A DNA stretch of 31,087 bases from Streptomyces wedmorensis (lineage in GTDB: Bacteria > Actinomycetota > Actinomycetes > Streptomycetales > Streptomycetaceae). Position numbers and translations under genes: made by a program. The notes beneath the pieces are model-generated. The model saw only the letters and a list, made by a program, of their open reading frames with translations. It did no database searches and was not told the DNA's origin. Location: the NCBI RefSeq assembly GCF_000716445.1, contig NZ_JNWK01000081.1, positions 1 to 31,087 on the forward strand. Direction: 5' to 3'. This document shows positions 6,297-14,088 of the stretch, one piece after another (positions within the stretch are counted from its first letter, which is position 1; every line of letters begins with the position of its first letter).

Positions 6297-9200
6297 GTGA
6301 GCGCCGGCATCCACGGCAAGACCGCCGGAAAGCTGACCAAGGCCAAGGGACACCAGGGCCGCAACAAGGGCCGGGACGACATCGCCGACGCCCTCGACCC
6401 GGTCATCGAGAAGGCCATGGGCGCCCTCGTGAAGTCCGCCAGGACCATGGGTGACCACGTCGGCGAGACTCTGCCCAAGGCCGTCAAGCGGATATCCACC
6501 GACCACAAGAACAACGACGACGCCACCCGGGACCGACTCGCGCGGCAGCGCAAGGACGGACACGATGACCGGAATCGGGGTAAGAATCCCGGCGATCGTG
6601 GTGGCAGGGACAAGGACGCGCGTCTGAAGCCTGATTCGCTGCGCGAGGTGAAGTCCGACCCGCGCCGGCACGGGATCGAGCTCAGTAAGAAGAAGTGCGC
6701 GAACGACCCGGTCGACGTGGCGACGGGTGAGATGACTCTCCCCCAGACCGACCTGTCTCTTCCCGGGGTCCTTCCCCTCATCCTTCGCCGCACCCATCTC
6801 TCCGAGTACCGCTTCGGCCACTTCTTCGGCCGCAGTTGGGCCTCCACCCTCGATGAACGTCTCGAACTCGACGTGCCCGGTGCCGGAGTGATCTGGGCAC
6901 GCGAGGACGGTTCCACTCTGGTCTATCCCAGTCGCCCCCTCCCGGACGGCACCCCGGTCCTGCCTGTGGACGGCCCCCGGATCGCCCTGATCCATGGCGG
7001 TCAGAGCGAAGACGAGACCACCTACATCACGACTGACCTTCACACCGGGTTGACCCGCTCCTTCACGGGTAGCCCCTACCGCGCCTCTCCCGCTTACTGG
7101 CTGACCAGCCTGACCGATAGAAACCACAACCGGATCACCTTTTCCCGCCGCCCGGACGGAACCCCCACCGTGGTCACCCACGACGGCGGCTACACCGTCC
7201 AGCTCACGGCCGAAGGCACTCGCATCCGCGAACTCTCCCTGCGCACCGCCGAAGGCCCGGTCACTGTCCTGGAATACGGATACGACGGCCTGGGCGACCT
7301 CACCGAGGTCACCAACTCCTCCGGCCTGCCCATGCGATTCACCTACAGCCCGGAAGGCCGGATCACTTCCTGGACCGACCGGAACGACTCGACGTTCCGG
7401 TATGTCTACGACGCCGAGGGCCGCGTGATCTCTACCGTCGGCCCCGACGGCTGTCTGTCGTCGACGTTCGCCTACGGTGTCCACCCGGAAACCGGCGACC
7501 GGGTGACCCGGTACACCAACTCGCAGAGCGCGACGACCACGTACGTCGTCAACGGTCTTCTCCAGATCACAGCCGAGATCGATCCTCTGGGTCACGCCAC
7601 ACGTTTCGAGTTCGACGCCCACGACCATCTGCTGGTCCAGACGGACGCGCTGGGGCGCTCCACCCGCTTCGAGCGCGATGAGCACGGCAATCTCGTCGGA
7701 CTTGTCGCGCCGGATGGCGTGCGGACCACCGCCACCTACAGCAAGCTGCATCAGCCTGAGGTGATCACCGAGCGTGCCGGGATTTCCCGCTCCTACGGCT
7801 ATGACGAGCGTGGGAACCTCATCGTGTCCGTGGACCCGGCCGGCGCCCGCACGGAGTACGCGTTCACCCCCCGTGGGCACCTGTGTCTCGTGCGGGATGC
7901 GCTGGGAGCCTCCACACGCATCACGACCGACGCCGCTGGACTCCGCCTACAGCTCACCCGGCCCGATGGGTCGACCGCTTCGTGCACACGCGATGCCTTC
8001 GGACGTGTTGTCGAGGTTGTCGACGCTGTCGGCGGGGTCGTTCGGCAGGGTTGGAGCGTGGAGGGCAAGCTCACCTGGCGTGAACTGCCGGACGGCAGTC
8101 GCGAGGAATGGACGTGGGACGGCGAGGGCAACCTGGTCTCTCACACCGACCGAATGGGCCGGACCTCCACGCACTCCTCCGGCCCCTTCGACCTGCTGCT
8201 CGGTACGCAGACGGGCGAGGACAGCAGTTACCGCTTCACCCACGACACAGAGCTGCGACTGACTGCAGTCACCAACGCCGACGGCCTGGTGTGGGAGTAC
8301 AGCTATGACGCCGCGGGCCGGCTCGTGGCAGAGCGGGATTTCGACGGCCGCATGCTGACGTACGAGCGCGACCCCTGTGGCCGTGTCGTCCGGCGGACGA
8401 ACGCCGCGGGCCAGAGCCTCAGCTTCGACCGCGACGTTCTGGGCCGCGTCACTTGCATCCGGCACGGCGACGGTTCGGCCTCGCACTTCGACCACGACGA
8501 GAGCGGCCACGTCGCACAGATCGTGAACGCGCACTCCCGCATCCAGCTGGAGAGAGATCCTTTGGGACGCGTCGTCTCGGAGACGGTCAACGGCGCCGCG
8601 ATGTCCTTCGCCTACGATGCCCTCGGTCGCCGCGTGGCCAGGCGCACACCTTCCGGTGCTGAGAGCCGCATGGAATACGCGCCGAGTGGCCTTGCCTCCT
8701 ACACGGCCGGGGACCATGTCTTCCGGTTCGAACGCGACGCACTCGGACGCGAGACCGCGCGATTCGTCGACGATGCCCTGGAGATGCGGCAGGACTGGGA
8801 TCCGGTCGGCCGGGTCACCCACATGGCCTTGGACAACGACCGGTCGCCTCTGCTGCGCAGAAGCTACACCTACCAGGCCGACGGCGTGCCGACGAGTGTC
8901 GAGGACAGCCTGGCGGGGCGCCGCACCTTCGCGCTGGATGCCGCCAGTCGCGTGCGTGAGGTTCAGGCCCGCGGCTGGACGGAGCGGTACGCCTATAACG
9001 CTGCCGGCGACCAGAGCCGCACAGCGCTCTGCGCCCAGGCACCGGGTCAGGCGGCCTCCGGCGACCGGCACTACGAAGGTACGCGTCTGGCTCGGGCAGG
9101 GCGCACGCGCTATAGCTATGACGCGCAGGGCCGTCTCACCCTCCGGCGCACGAAGACTCTCAGCGGCGCGACGCTGACCTGGCATTTCCAGTGGGACGCG

Positions 9201-10268
9201 GAAGACCGGCTCATCCAGGTGCAGACACCTGAAGGGGATCGCTGGCGCTACCTCTACGACGCTCTCGGGCGCCGCCTGTCCAAGCAGCGCCTCGGCCGGG
9301 AGGACGAGGAGGTCACGCAGACTACGACGTTCTGCTGGGATGGCGCGCAGCTGGCCGAGCAGCGGGGCGAGGACGCGACCCTGGTGTGGGACTACGTCGG
9401 AGCACGGCCCCTCGGCCAGCGTGAGACGAAGACCGACGGCACGCAGCGGGAAGTCGACCGTCGCTTCTTCGCGATCGTCACCGATCTCGTGGGCAGTCCC
9501 ACTGAGCTGGTCTCGGCCGACGGGTCACTGGCCTGGCGTGCCCGTAGTACCGCCTGGGGAGCCACTCAATGGAACACCAACAGCACCGCATACACCCCGC
9601 TGCGGTACCCGGGCCAGTATTTCGACCCCGAGACAGGTCTGCACTACAACTTCAACCGGTACTACGACCCCGAGGTAGGCAGGTACCTGTCGCCCGACCC
9701 TCTGGGTATCGCTCCGTCGATCAACCACTACTCCTACGTCGTGAACCCGTTCGTGCTGTCGGACCCTCTGGGCCTGGCGGCCTGCGAGCCGGATCCCACG
9801 TGGGGAGGCCAGGTCAGGTGGGTCCGCGACGAGCACGGGCGTCCCTTCGAGATGCACGCGGTGATCACACGCAACATGCTCGACGAGGGCACGCATGCCC
9901 GGAACTCGATCATCCCTCCCGGGTACCAGTCAGACAAGGGACAGGCCCGCGGGCACATGCTGGCGCGGCAGCTCGGCGGGTCCGGCGACCACGACGACAA
10001 CCTGTTCACGATCTCCCAGAACCCGACGAACACGCCGGAGATGAGCATGTTCGAGCAGCGTGTGTACGACGCTGTCTACGACCACGACGTCGTCCAGTAC
10101 AGCGTGTACCTGGAGTACGCAGACGACGATCCCGATTCACCTCCCAAGACCATCCAGGTCGAGGCGTTCGGCACGAAGAAGGACCGCGACGGAAACCTTC
10201 TGTTCGACGAGGGAACCTTCTTCGACAACCCCGCCCACCTTGAGCCGCGTCCCAGGCGCCGTCCTTAA
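6297..10268 (+). CDS. RHS/YD-repeat polymorphic toxin with C-terminal DNA/RNA non-specific endonuclease
   Basis: A 1323-residue RHS protein. GTG 6297 is the first possible start, 5 nt after the preceding ORF's stop, but the gene probably once began at 5896. Layout: a charged linker; the pre-toxin/RHS entry motif DPVDVATGEM (about residue 137); many YD repeats (patterns such as SYDAAGRLVAERDFDGR) forming the beta cocoon; and the RHS core end YYDPEVGRYLSPDPLGI (about 1125-1140), where the toxin is normally released after DPLGLA (about 1157). The roughly 165-residue tail is the warhead: ARGHMLARQLGGSGDHDDN fits the His-Me-finger DNA/RNA non-specific nuclease fold, with His1220 as candidate general base and Asn1235 as metal ligand. 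Such toxins act on competing cells. The SUKH gene 15 nt downstream is the expected immunity partner. Confidence 0.9.
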   Translation: MSAGIHGKTAGKLTKAKGHQGRNKGRDDIADALDPVIEKAMGALVKSARTMGDHVGETLPKAVKRISTDHKNNDDATRDRLARQRKDGHDDRNRGKNPGDRGGRDKDARLKPDSLREVKSDPRRHGIELSKKKCANDPVDVATGEMTLPQTDLSLPGVLPLILRRTHLSEYRFGHFFGRSWASTLDERLELDVPGAGVIWAREDGSTLVYPSRPLPDGTPVLPVDGPRIALIHGGQSEDETTYITTDLHTGLTRSFTGSPYRASPAYWLTSLTDRNHNRITFSRRPDGTPTVVTHDGGYTVQLTAEGTRIRELSLRTAEGPVTVLEYGYDGLGDLTEVTNSSGLPMRFTYSPEGRITSWTDRNDSTFRYVYDAEGRVISTVGPDGCLSSTFAYGVHPETGDRVTRYTNSQSATTTYVVNGLLQITAEIDPLGHATRFEFDAHDHLLVQTDALGRSTRFERDEHGNLVGLVAPDGVRTTATYSKLHQPEVITERAGISRSYGYDERGNLIVSVDPAGARTEYAFTPRGHLCLVRDALGASTRITTDAAGLRLQLTRPDGSTASCTRDAFGRVVEVVDAVGGVVRQGWSVEGKLTWRELPDGSREEWTWDGEGNLVSHTDRMGRTSTHSSGPFDLLLGTQTGEDSSYRFTHDTELRLTAVTNADGLVWEYSYDAAGRLVAERDFDGRMLTYERDPCGRVVRRTNAAGQSLSFDRDVLGRVTCIRHGDGSASHFDHDESGHVAQIVNAHSRIQLERDPLGRVVSETVNGAAMSFAYDALGRRVARRTPSGAESRMEYAPSGLASYTAGDHVFRFERDALGRETARFVDDALEMRQDWDPVGRVTHMALDNDRSPLLRRSYTYQADGVPTSVEDSLAGRRTFALDAASRVREVQARGWTERYAYNAAGDQSRTALCAQAPGQAASGDRHYEGTRLARAGRTRYSYDAQGRLTLRRTKTLSGATLTWHFQWDAEDRLIQVQTPEGDRWRYLYDALGRRLSKQRLGREDEEVTQTTTFCWDGAQLAEQRGEDATLVWDYVGARPLGQRETKTDGTQREVDRRFFAIVTDLVGSPTELVSADGSLAWRARSTAWGATQWNTNSTAYTPLRYPGQYFDPETGLHYNFNRYYDPEVGRYLSPDPLGIAPSINHYSYVVNPFVLSDPLGLAACEPDPTWGGQVRWVRDEHGRPFEMHAVITRNMLDEGTHARNSIIPPGYQSDKGQARGHMLARQLGGSGDHDDNLFTISQNPTNTPEMSMFEQRVYDAVYDHDVVQYSVYLEYADDDPDSPPKTIQVEAFGTKKDRDGNLLFDEGTFFDNPAHLEPRPRRRP

Positions 10269-10283
10269 CCACCGAGGAAACCG

Positions 10284-10964
10284 ATGACTTCTCTCGCCGC
10301 GCTGACCGCGCTGTGTCCGCCTCCTGCCGCCGTTCCGCCTGCTCCCGACTGGTCACAGGTCGAAGACACGCTGGGTATGGACCTGCCCCAGGACTACAAG
10401 GAGCTCATCACCAGATACGGGCCAGGCCAGTTCTGCGGATTCATCACCCTCTACCAGCCGCATGCCCCCAGCGAATGGGCCGATCTGACCGGCCCCATGC
10501 CGGCGCGTCTGCGTGCGCAGATCGAAGAGGTCCGGCAGGCCGCACGACACCCCTGGCAACTGCCGCACTCCCCCGAGAACCTCTTCGCCATGGGAGTCAC
10601 CGGCAACGGGGACTACCTCTTCTGGGTCACCCAGCCCGCCGACACCCCGGACGCGTGGACCATCGCCGTCAACGAGGCGCTGCGCGCGCCCTGGTTCACC
10701 TACAACGGGTCCTTGACCGATTTCCTCGCCGGCGTTCTCAGCGGGACCACGAGCGTCCCCATGTTCCCCAGGGATCTCCTTGGCAGCGGACCCGCCTTCA
10801 CCCCTTCGACTCTCCGTAGCAGCACACCGGTCGCCGGCGCCCGGACAGCCGTCAGTACACGCGCCATCCGCGACTGGGCCAATGCCAACGGATACGACCT
10901 GCCCGAACGCGGACGCATCCCGATCGAAATCATCGAGGCATGGAAACAGGAGAATCCCGGCTGA
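10284..10964 (+). CDS. SUKH (SMI1/KNR4) immunity protein with Lsr2-like C-terminal domain
   Basis: A 226-residue protein, GAGGAA 3 nt before ATG, 15 nt after the RHS gene. Residues about 17-150 are a SUKH domain: WSQVEDTLGMDLPQDYKELI, YGPGQFCGFITLYQPHAP, then GVTGNGDYLFWVT and the final helix LTDFLAGVL. SUKH proteins are the commonest immunity partners of bacterial nuclease toxins, so it should bind and neutralise the RHS tail. After a Ser/Thr/Pro linker, residues about 190-226 read STRAIRDWANANGYDLPERG followed by RIPIEIIEAW. This matches the DNA-binding domain of the nucleoid protein Lsr2 (IRxWAxxNGxxVxxRGRIPxxV), including the RGR minor-groove loop. The fusion suggests the immunity protein also contacts DNA. 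Both domains seem complete. Confidence 0.88.
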   Translation: MTSLAALTALCPPPAAVPPAPDWSQVEDTLGMDLPQDYKELITRYGPGQFCGFITLYQPHAPSEWADLTGPMPARLRAQIEEVRQAARHPWQLPHSPENLFAMGVTGNGDYLFWVTQPADTPDAWTIAVNEALRAPWFTYNGSLTDFLAGVLSGTTSVPMFPRDLLGSGPAFTPSTLRSSTPVAGARTAVSTRAIRDWANANGYDLPERGRIPIEIIEAWKQENPG

Positions 10965-11128
10965 CGCACGCCTCCCGCCCACTTTGCAGTGGCAGCCACG
11001 CCCTTCGTGTCCGCGTCAATCGTGCGGCAACACGAATCCGATGATGGTGATCTTGTCGACAACGTCGCGCAGCGGGGCAACCAGACCGGGGCGGTCGCCA
11101 CGGGACGCGGCCTGGAGGAGGTCGGCGG

Positions 11129-11345
11129 CGGACCGCATCATCGACCACCTCGGGCCGATGCTCGCGCTCCAGGCCCGTAAGCGGTCCGCCGAGGACGCCG
11201 TCGGCAAGACCCGCACGATCGCCGACGGCGGCTACCGGGCACCGGACTGGTCCCCCCGCACCGCCGCGAGCGCGGTCAGACCGAACCCCGCGGCTGGAAA
11301 GAGGAGCACAACAAGTCCCACAAGCAGGTCCGGACCCGCGTCGAG
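11129..11345 (+). mobile_element. IS5-type transposase remnant
   Basis: RIIDHLGPMLALQARKR (from 11129) followed by GKTRTIADGGYRAPDW (to about 11250) are pieces of a streptomycete IS5-family DDE transposase with the middle, including the first catalytic Asp block, deleted. The continuation HRRERGQTEPRGWKEEHNKS and HKQVRTRVE is readable in a shifted frame to 11345, where similarity ends before the last part of the protein. No terminal inverted repeats were found. This is a dead fragment left by recombination. Confidence 0.7.
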
Positions 11346-11959
11346 CCGGACTCGGGTGTCCGGAGTGATGTCGTAGTGCTCCCGGCCGCCATCAGAGGAT
11401 CCTGCCGGCGTGCATCAGAGGTCTTCGGTCGTCCGCTCGTCGGTGAGGACCGGCTGTGCCCCGCATCGTCGAGCGGTCCAGCACCGAGCGCTGGGCGCCG
11501 GGCAGCGGCCTGTTGGCCACCGGGCACGATGCATGCCGGACCCTGGCCTTCGTCCTGACCTGGTGGGAACCACGCAAACGCGGCTTGCCCCCCCCCACGA
11601 CGCAGAGCCAGACGTCGACGCGCGCAGCATCGTCGCTGAGAACGCCAGCTCGGCCGCCGAGCCGGCGGTGTTCGGCGACGCAGCAGACCGGCTCGGCACC
11701 AATCAGCTCAACGAGGTCGAGGTCCACGGCACCGTCCACCGGAGTGCCCGCGCCCGCCGCCTGCTGCGCTGGGGCCCCGACGGACCAGAAGGTCCCCGCC
11801 CCTCCGACATCCGCCGTGCCATCAGCATCGCCGCCGCGATGCAGCCCTCGCAGCTCGTTGTCGTGCTGGAACGCAACGGCCGGCCCCGCAGCCGCAGGGC
11901 CTGGGTCAACGAACCCACACTCACTTCCCCGAAGTCCTCACAGCCCGGAAGGAAGCCCC
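11346..11959 (+). other. Unassigned stretch with a protein-like open frame and a C9 tract
   Basis: Open frames cover this region but none is recognisable. One plus-strand frame contains VEVHGTVHRSARARRLLRWG and AAAMQPSQLVVVLERNGRP (about 11720-11880), which look like real protein, possibly the end of a gene preceding the phosphotransferase remnant. A run of nine C residues at 11588-11596 sits upstream and is a likely indel site. I can assign no function. Confidence 0.35.
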
Positions 11960-12207
11960 GTGGAACTCCACGTCATCGAGCGGTCCGCCAACGCCTTTCA
12001 GCAGGGCCTGACCGAACGCCAGATCCTGGCGGTCGCCCGACGCGCCTTCGGGCCCGGCACCGAGGTTCGTCCGCGACGGAGCTGAGCGGCGGCACGTACG
12101 ACACTGCCTACCGCATCGACCTGGCCGGCCGCGAGGAGCCGGTCGTACTGCGGGTGGCCCCCGAACCGAGCCGCCAGTTCCACTCCGAGCAGGAGCCCAT
12201 GCGCTGA
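11960..12207 (+). pseudogene. Truncated, frameshifted aminoglycoside-phosphotransferase-like gene
   Basis: GTG 11960 with GGAAGGA upstream begins VELHVIERSANAFQQGLTER, continuing to ARRAFGPGTEV. The frame then breaks near 12070 and the neighbouring frame carries ELSGGTYDTAYRIDLAG and VVLRVAPEPSRQFHSEQE, the glycine-rich ATP loop and first strands of an APH/phosphotransferase fold. A stop at 12205-12207 and loss of similarity leave out the whole C-terminal lobe with the catalytic HxD motif. It is therefore dead. It differs from the intact phosphotransferase at 29912, so it is not a duplicate of that gene. Confidence 0.65.
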
Positions 12208-12235
12208 ATGGATGTAACCAGCACCTGGCTGCGTC

Positions 12236-12721
12236 TCAAGCCCACACCGCTTTGGCCACGGCGTGCCCCGCCGAAGCCGCCCGCCCGTAGAACCCTTGGA
12301 GGTTCCTGTGGTGGTCGAGGAGATCCTGCCTGGTCCAGCCGAGGGCGCTGAACCTGGCGCCGACAACGTTCCACAGCTCGTCGAAAGAGACCATCGCGAG
12401 AAAACGCGCGGCCTGTGACACCCCCGGCGGATCCAGAAGCATCAGCGGAGGATCGGAGGGGTCGGCGTCAGCGCTGTGCGGCACGGGGCGGCCGCCGTAG
12501 ATCGGCAGTATCCAGGGCTCGTCGGCGTCTCTGTCGTGGGTAGCGGCTGCTGCATAGAGGTCGTTGACGGAGTCCCAGCCCTTGTTGATCGAGCAGGTGA
12601 TGCCCGCTGCGTACTCGTCAACGTGGTCTTCCCAAGCGTCAGACATGAACGCAGCAAGCCAAGTGTGGTCGTCCCGGATCTCGGACTCAGCCACAGCACG
12701 AAAATGCAGGTAGATGCTCAC
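12236..12721 (-). CDS. DUF1877 (YfbM-like) family protein
   Basis: A 161-residue protein. The GTG at 12721 is chosen because the family begins with (M/V)SIYLHxRA and GAGGGA sits 9 nt upstream. Earlier starts would add unrelated Arg-rich sequence. Conserved family features are SIYLHFRAVAESEIRDD, an acidic WEDHVDEY helix, ADEPWILPIYGGRPV, DPPLMLLDPPGVSQAARFLA and the C-terminal FYGRAASAGHAV. The biochemical role of DUF1877 is unknown, but members often lie in toxin-immunity neighbourhoods. Here it lies downstream, on the same strand, of a decayed toxin-tail and SUKH pair, so it may be the surviving member of an immunity array (inference). Confidence 0.8.
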   Translation of the reverse strand: MSIYLHFRAVAESEIRDDHTWLAAFMSDAWEDHVDEYAAGITCSINKGWDSVNDLYAAAATHDRDADEPWILPIYGGRPVPHSADADPSDPPLMLLDPPGVSQAARFLAMVSFDELWNVVGARFSALGWTRQDLLDHHRNLQGFYGRAASAGHAVAKAVWA

Positions 12722-12899
12722 TACGACGAGTCCCTCAGCTCCACGGCCCACCTGTCGGGCCGAACGGGCAGAACCTACTGGCTGACACTGACAACCACGT
12801 GTCGTCGATATCGACTCGCGCCATCCGGCCGAACTTTCGCGACACGTTTCAGGACGTCGGCAGCGTTCTCGATCGGCGCCGGCAGATGAGAGCTGCTGT

Positions 12900-13118
12900 G
12901 GGTTGTGCGGTACGGGGTGGGTTCCGCTGCCGTGGTCGTGCTGGAGCCGTCGGCGGATCGTGGACGGCATGGGGCCGACCAGGTCGACCCGCTCGGTCGG
13001 CGCGTCCGGCTGGTACAGGTGGAGGAACCCGCAGAAGGAACCAGGGCCTTAGACATCAGCGAGCTGTTTGCAGTCGGCGGGCAGGCGTCATGCCGAGGGA
13101 CTGCTCGACGGCTTGCCA
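12900..13118 (-). pseudogene. Decayed second SUKH immunity gene
   Basis: On the minus strand from 13118 the translation starts WQAVEQSLGMT, shifts frame near 13090, then reads LPADCKQLADV, stop, GPGSFCGFLHLYQPDAPTER and VDLVGPMPSTIRRRL. This lines up along its length with the intact SUKH protein at 10284 (WSQVEDTLGMDLPQ, YGPGQFCGFITLYQPHAPSE, LTGPMP). The TAA at 13049-13051 replaces the conserved Tyr codon of YGPG, a substitution rather than an indel. Similarity fades near 12900, so the C-terminal half is gone. Confidence 0.75.
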
Positions 13119-13191
13119 GTAGACGGCCGGCGCGCCGGTGGACGGTGGGCGGTGGGCGGTGGGCAGAGTCGGATGGGGTCGTCGGTCGGGG

Positions 13192-13425
13192 TCAGGGGAG
13201 GAATCCTTGGCGGCGTCGCTGCTGCTGGTTCCAGGCGTGCTTGTCGGGCATCGTATGGACAGAACGTTGTCGTCGGCGGTCGTAGGTACCGAGCTGGATG
13301 TACCTGGGACGGAGTCTTTCTTGTCGTCGCTGTACTCGAGGGAGACGTCGTAGGTGGCGTGGCCGTGGTGGTTCGCGGAGTTGCAGATCGTCTGTCCCAG
13401 GCCCGCATCGGGCTCCCTCTTGTAC
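13192..13425 (-). pseudogene. Remnant of a polymorphic-toxin C-terminal tail
   Basis: Directly upstream of the SUKH pseudogene on the same strand, the minus strand reads GQTICNSANHHGHATYDVSL then EYSDDKKDSVP. After a frame change near 13310 it continues as YIQLGTYDRRRQRSVHTMPD to a stop at 13192-13194. The first part is weakly similar to the nuclease tail of the intact RHS protein (YSVYLEYADDDPDSPPKTIQ). Its position just before a SUKH gene is the standard place for a toxin tail. The upstream RHS core is absent. I cannot name the toxin family with confidence. Confidence 0.5.
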
Positions 13426-13436
13426 GGAGGACTCCT

Positions 13437-13616
13437 TCAGTCGGAGGAAGGAGGGGTGGAGCGGCCGCGGATCGCGCGACCCACAAGCACGGCGAGGGGA
13501 ATCACGACCACCACGTAGGCGGCGCAGGCGGCTGCGGCCACGGAGCTGCCGGTGATTCCGAGGACGAGTCCCCCGAGGACGAGGGCCGCAGCGAAGGTGC
13601 AGAAGAAGAGGCGCAT
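13437..13616 (-). CDS. Small two-helix membrane protein
   Basis: ATG 13616 begins a 59-residue protein with two adjacent hydrophobic segments: residues 3-21 (LFFCTFAAALVLGGLVLGI) and 24-46 (ending VVVIPLAVLVG). A short charged tail, RAIRGRSTPPSSD, follows. It looks like a small integral membrane protein with two transmembrane helices. The ribosome-binding site is weak (GGAC). Residues upstream in the same frame are Pro/Arg-rich shadow sequence, so the internal ATG is preferred. Function unknown. Its stop is 12 bp from the toxin remnant on the same strand. Confidence 0.55.
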   Translation of the reverse strand: MRLFFCTFAAALVLGGLVLGITGSSVAAAACAAYVVVVIPLAVLVGRAIRGRSTPPSSD

Positions 13617-14088
13617 GGGATGTCCAACGACTGGAGCTGGTGGGGGGCTTGAGGGCGGCCCAGGACGCGCGGGGTCGGGGGATGCCGTGGGCGGTCGCTG
13701 TGGTGTGGCCGGGCTTCCGCGGTTATCGCTCGCAGGTCTCGCGATCGGCGTTCGTCCGGGTCTCCCTCGGACGTCGCGCGTATGCTGATCAGCCTCTGGC
13801 GAGGAGGCAGCGGCCGATTTCGGCGGTGATGAGCGAGGAGCGGTGGCTGTTGCCGCAATAGCCGGCGCCGGGGTGTTCGGCATGGCCGGAACCGCGGGTC
13901 GGGCAGCATACCCACCGCACCGGCCTCACCGGCCTGGCCCATTCCCCTGTCTGGATCCGAGAGGGCTACGCCGGCATGACGAGTACCTGGATGAGGACAC
14001 CGTTCCGATCCGATCGGTGAAGCGTTCCATCTCCCCACGCGGAGTACTCGACGGGCTCGTGGCTCACGATGGTTCCGGGCGGGGCCGG
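13617..14088. other. Intergenic stretch downstream of metX
   Basis: About 470 bp without an assignable gene. Short protein-like stretches exist (minus strand GYCGNSHRSSLITAEIGRC near 13850; plus strand HRTGLTGLAHSPVWIREGYA near 13960) but lie in different frames and match nothing I recognise. They may be fragments of lost genes. No clear terminator hairpin was found after metX. Confidence 0.4.

Noticed and set aside
6096..9185. Long minus-strand open frames antisense to the RHS gene
   Set aside because: The plus strand carries unmistakable YD repeats and the RHS core signature. The antisense translations have no motif or plausible start context.
13141..13165. Short GGTGGGC tandem repeat on the plus strand
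   Set aside because: About three copies in G-rich non-coding debris between two pseudogenes. No functional context.
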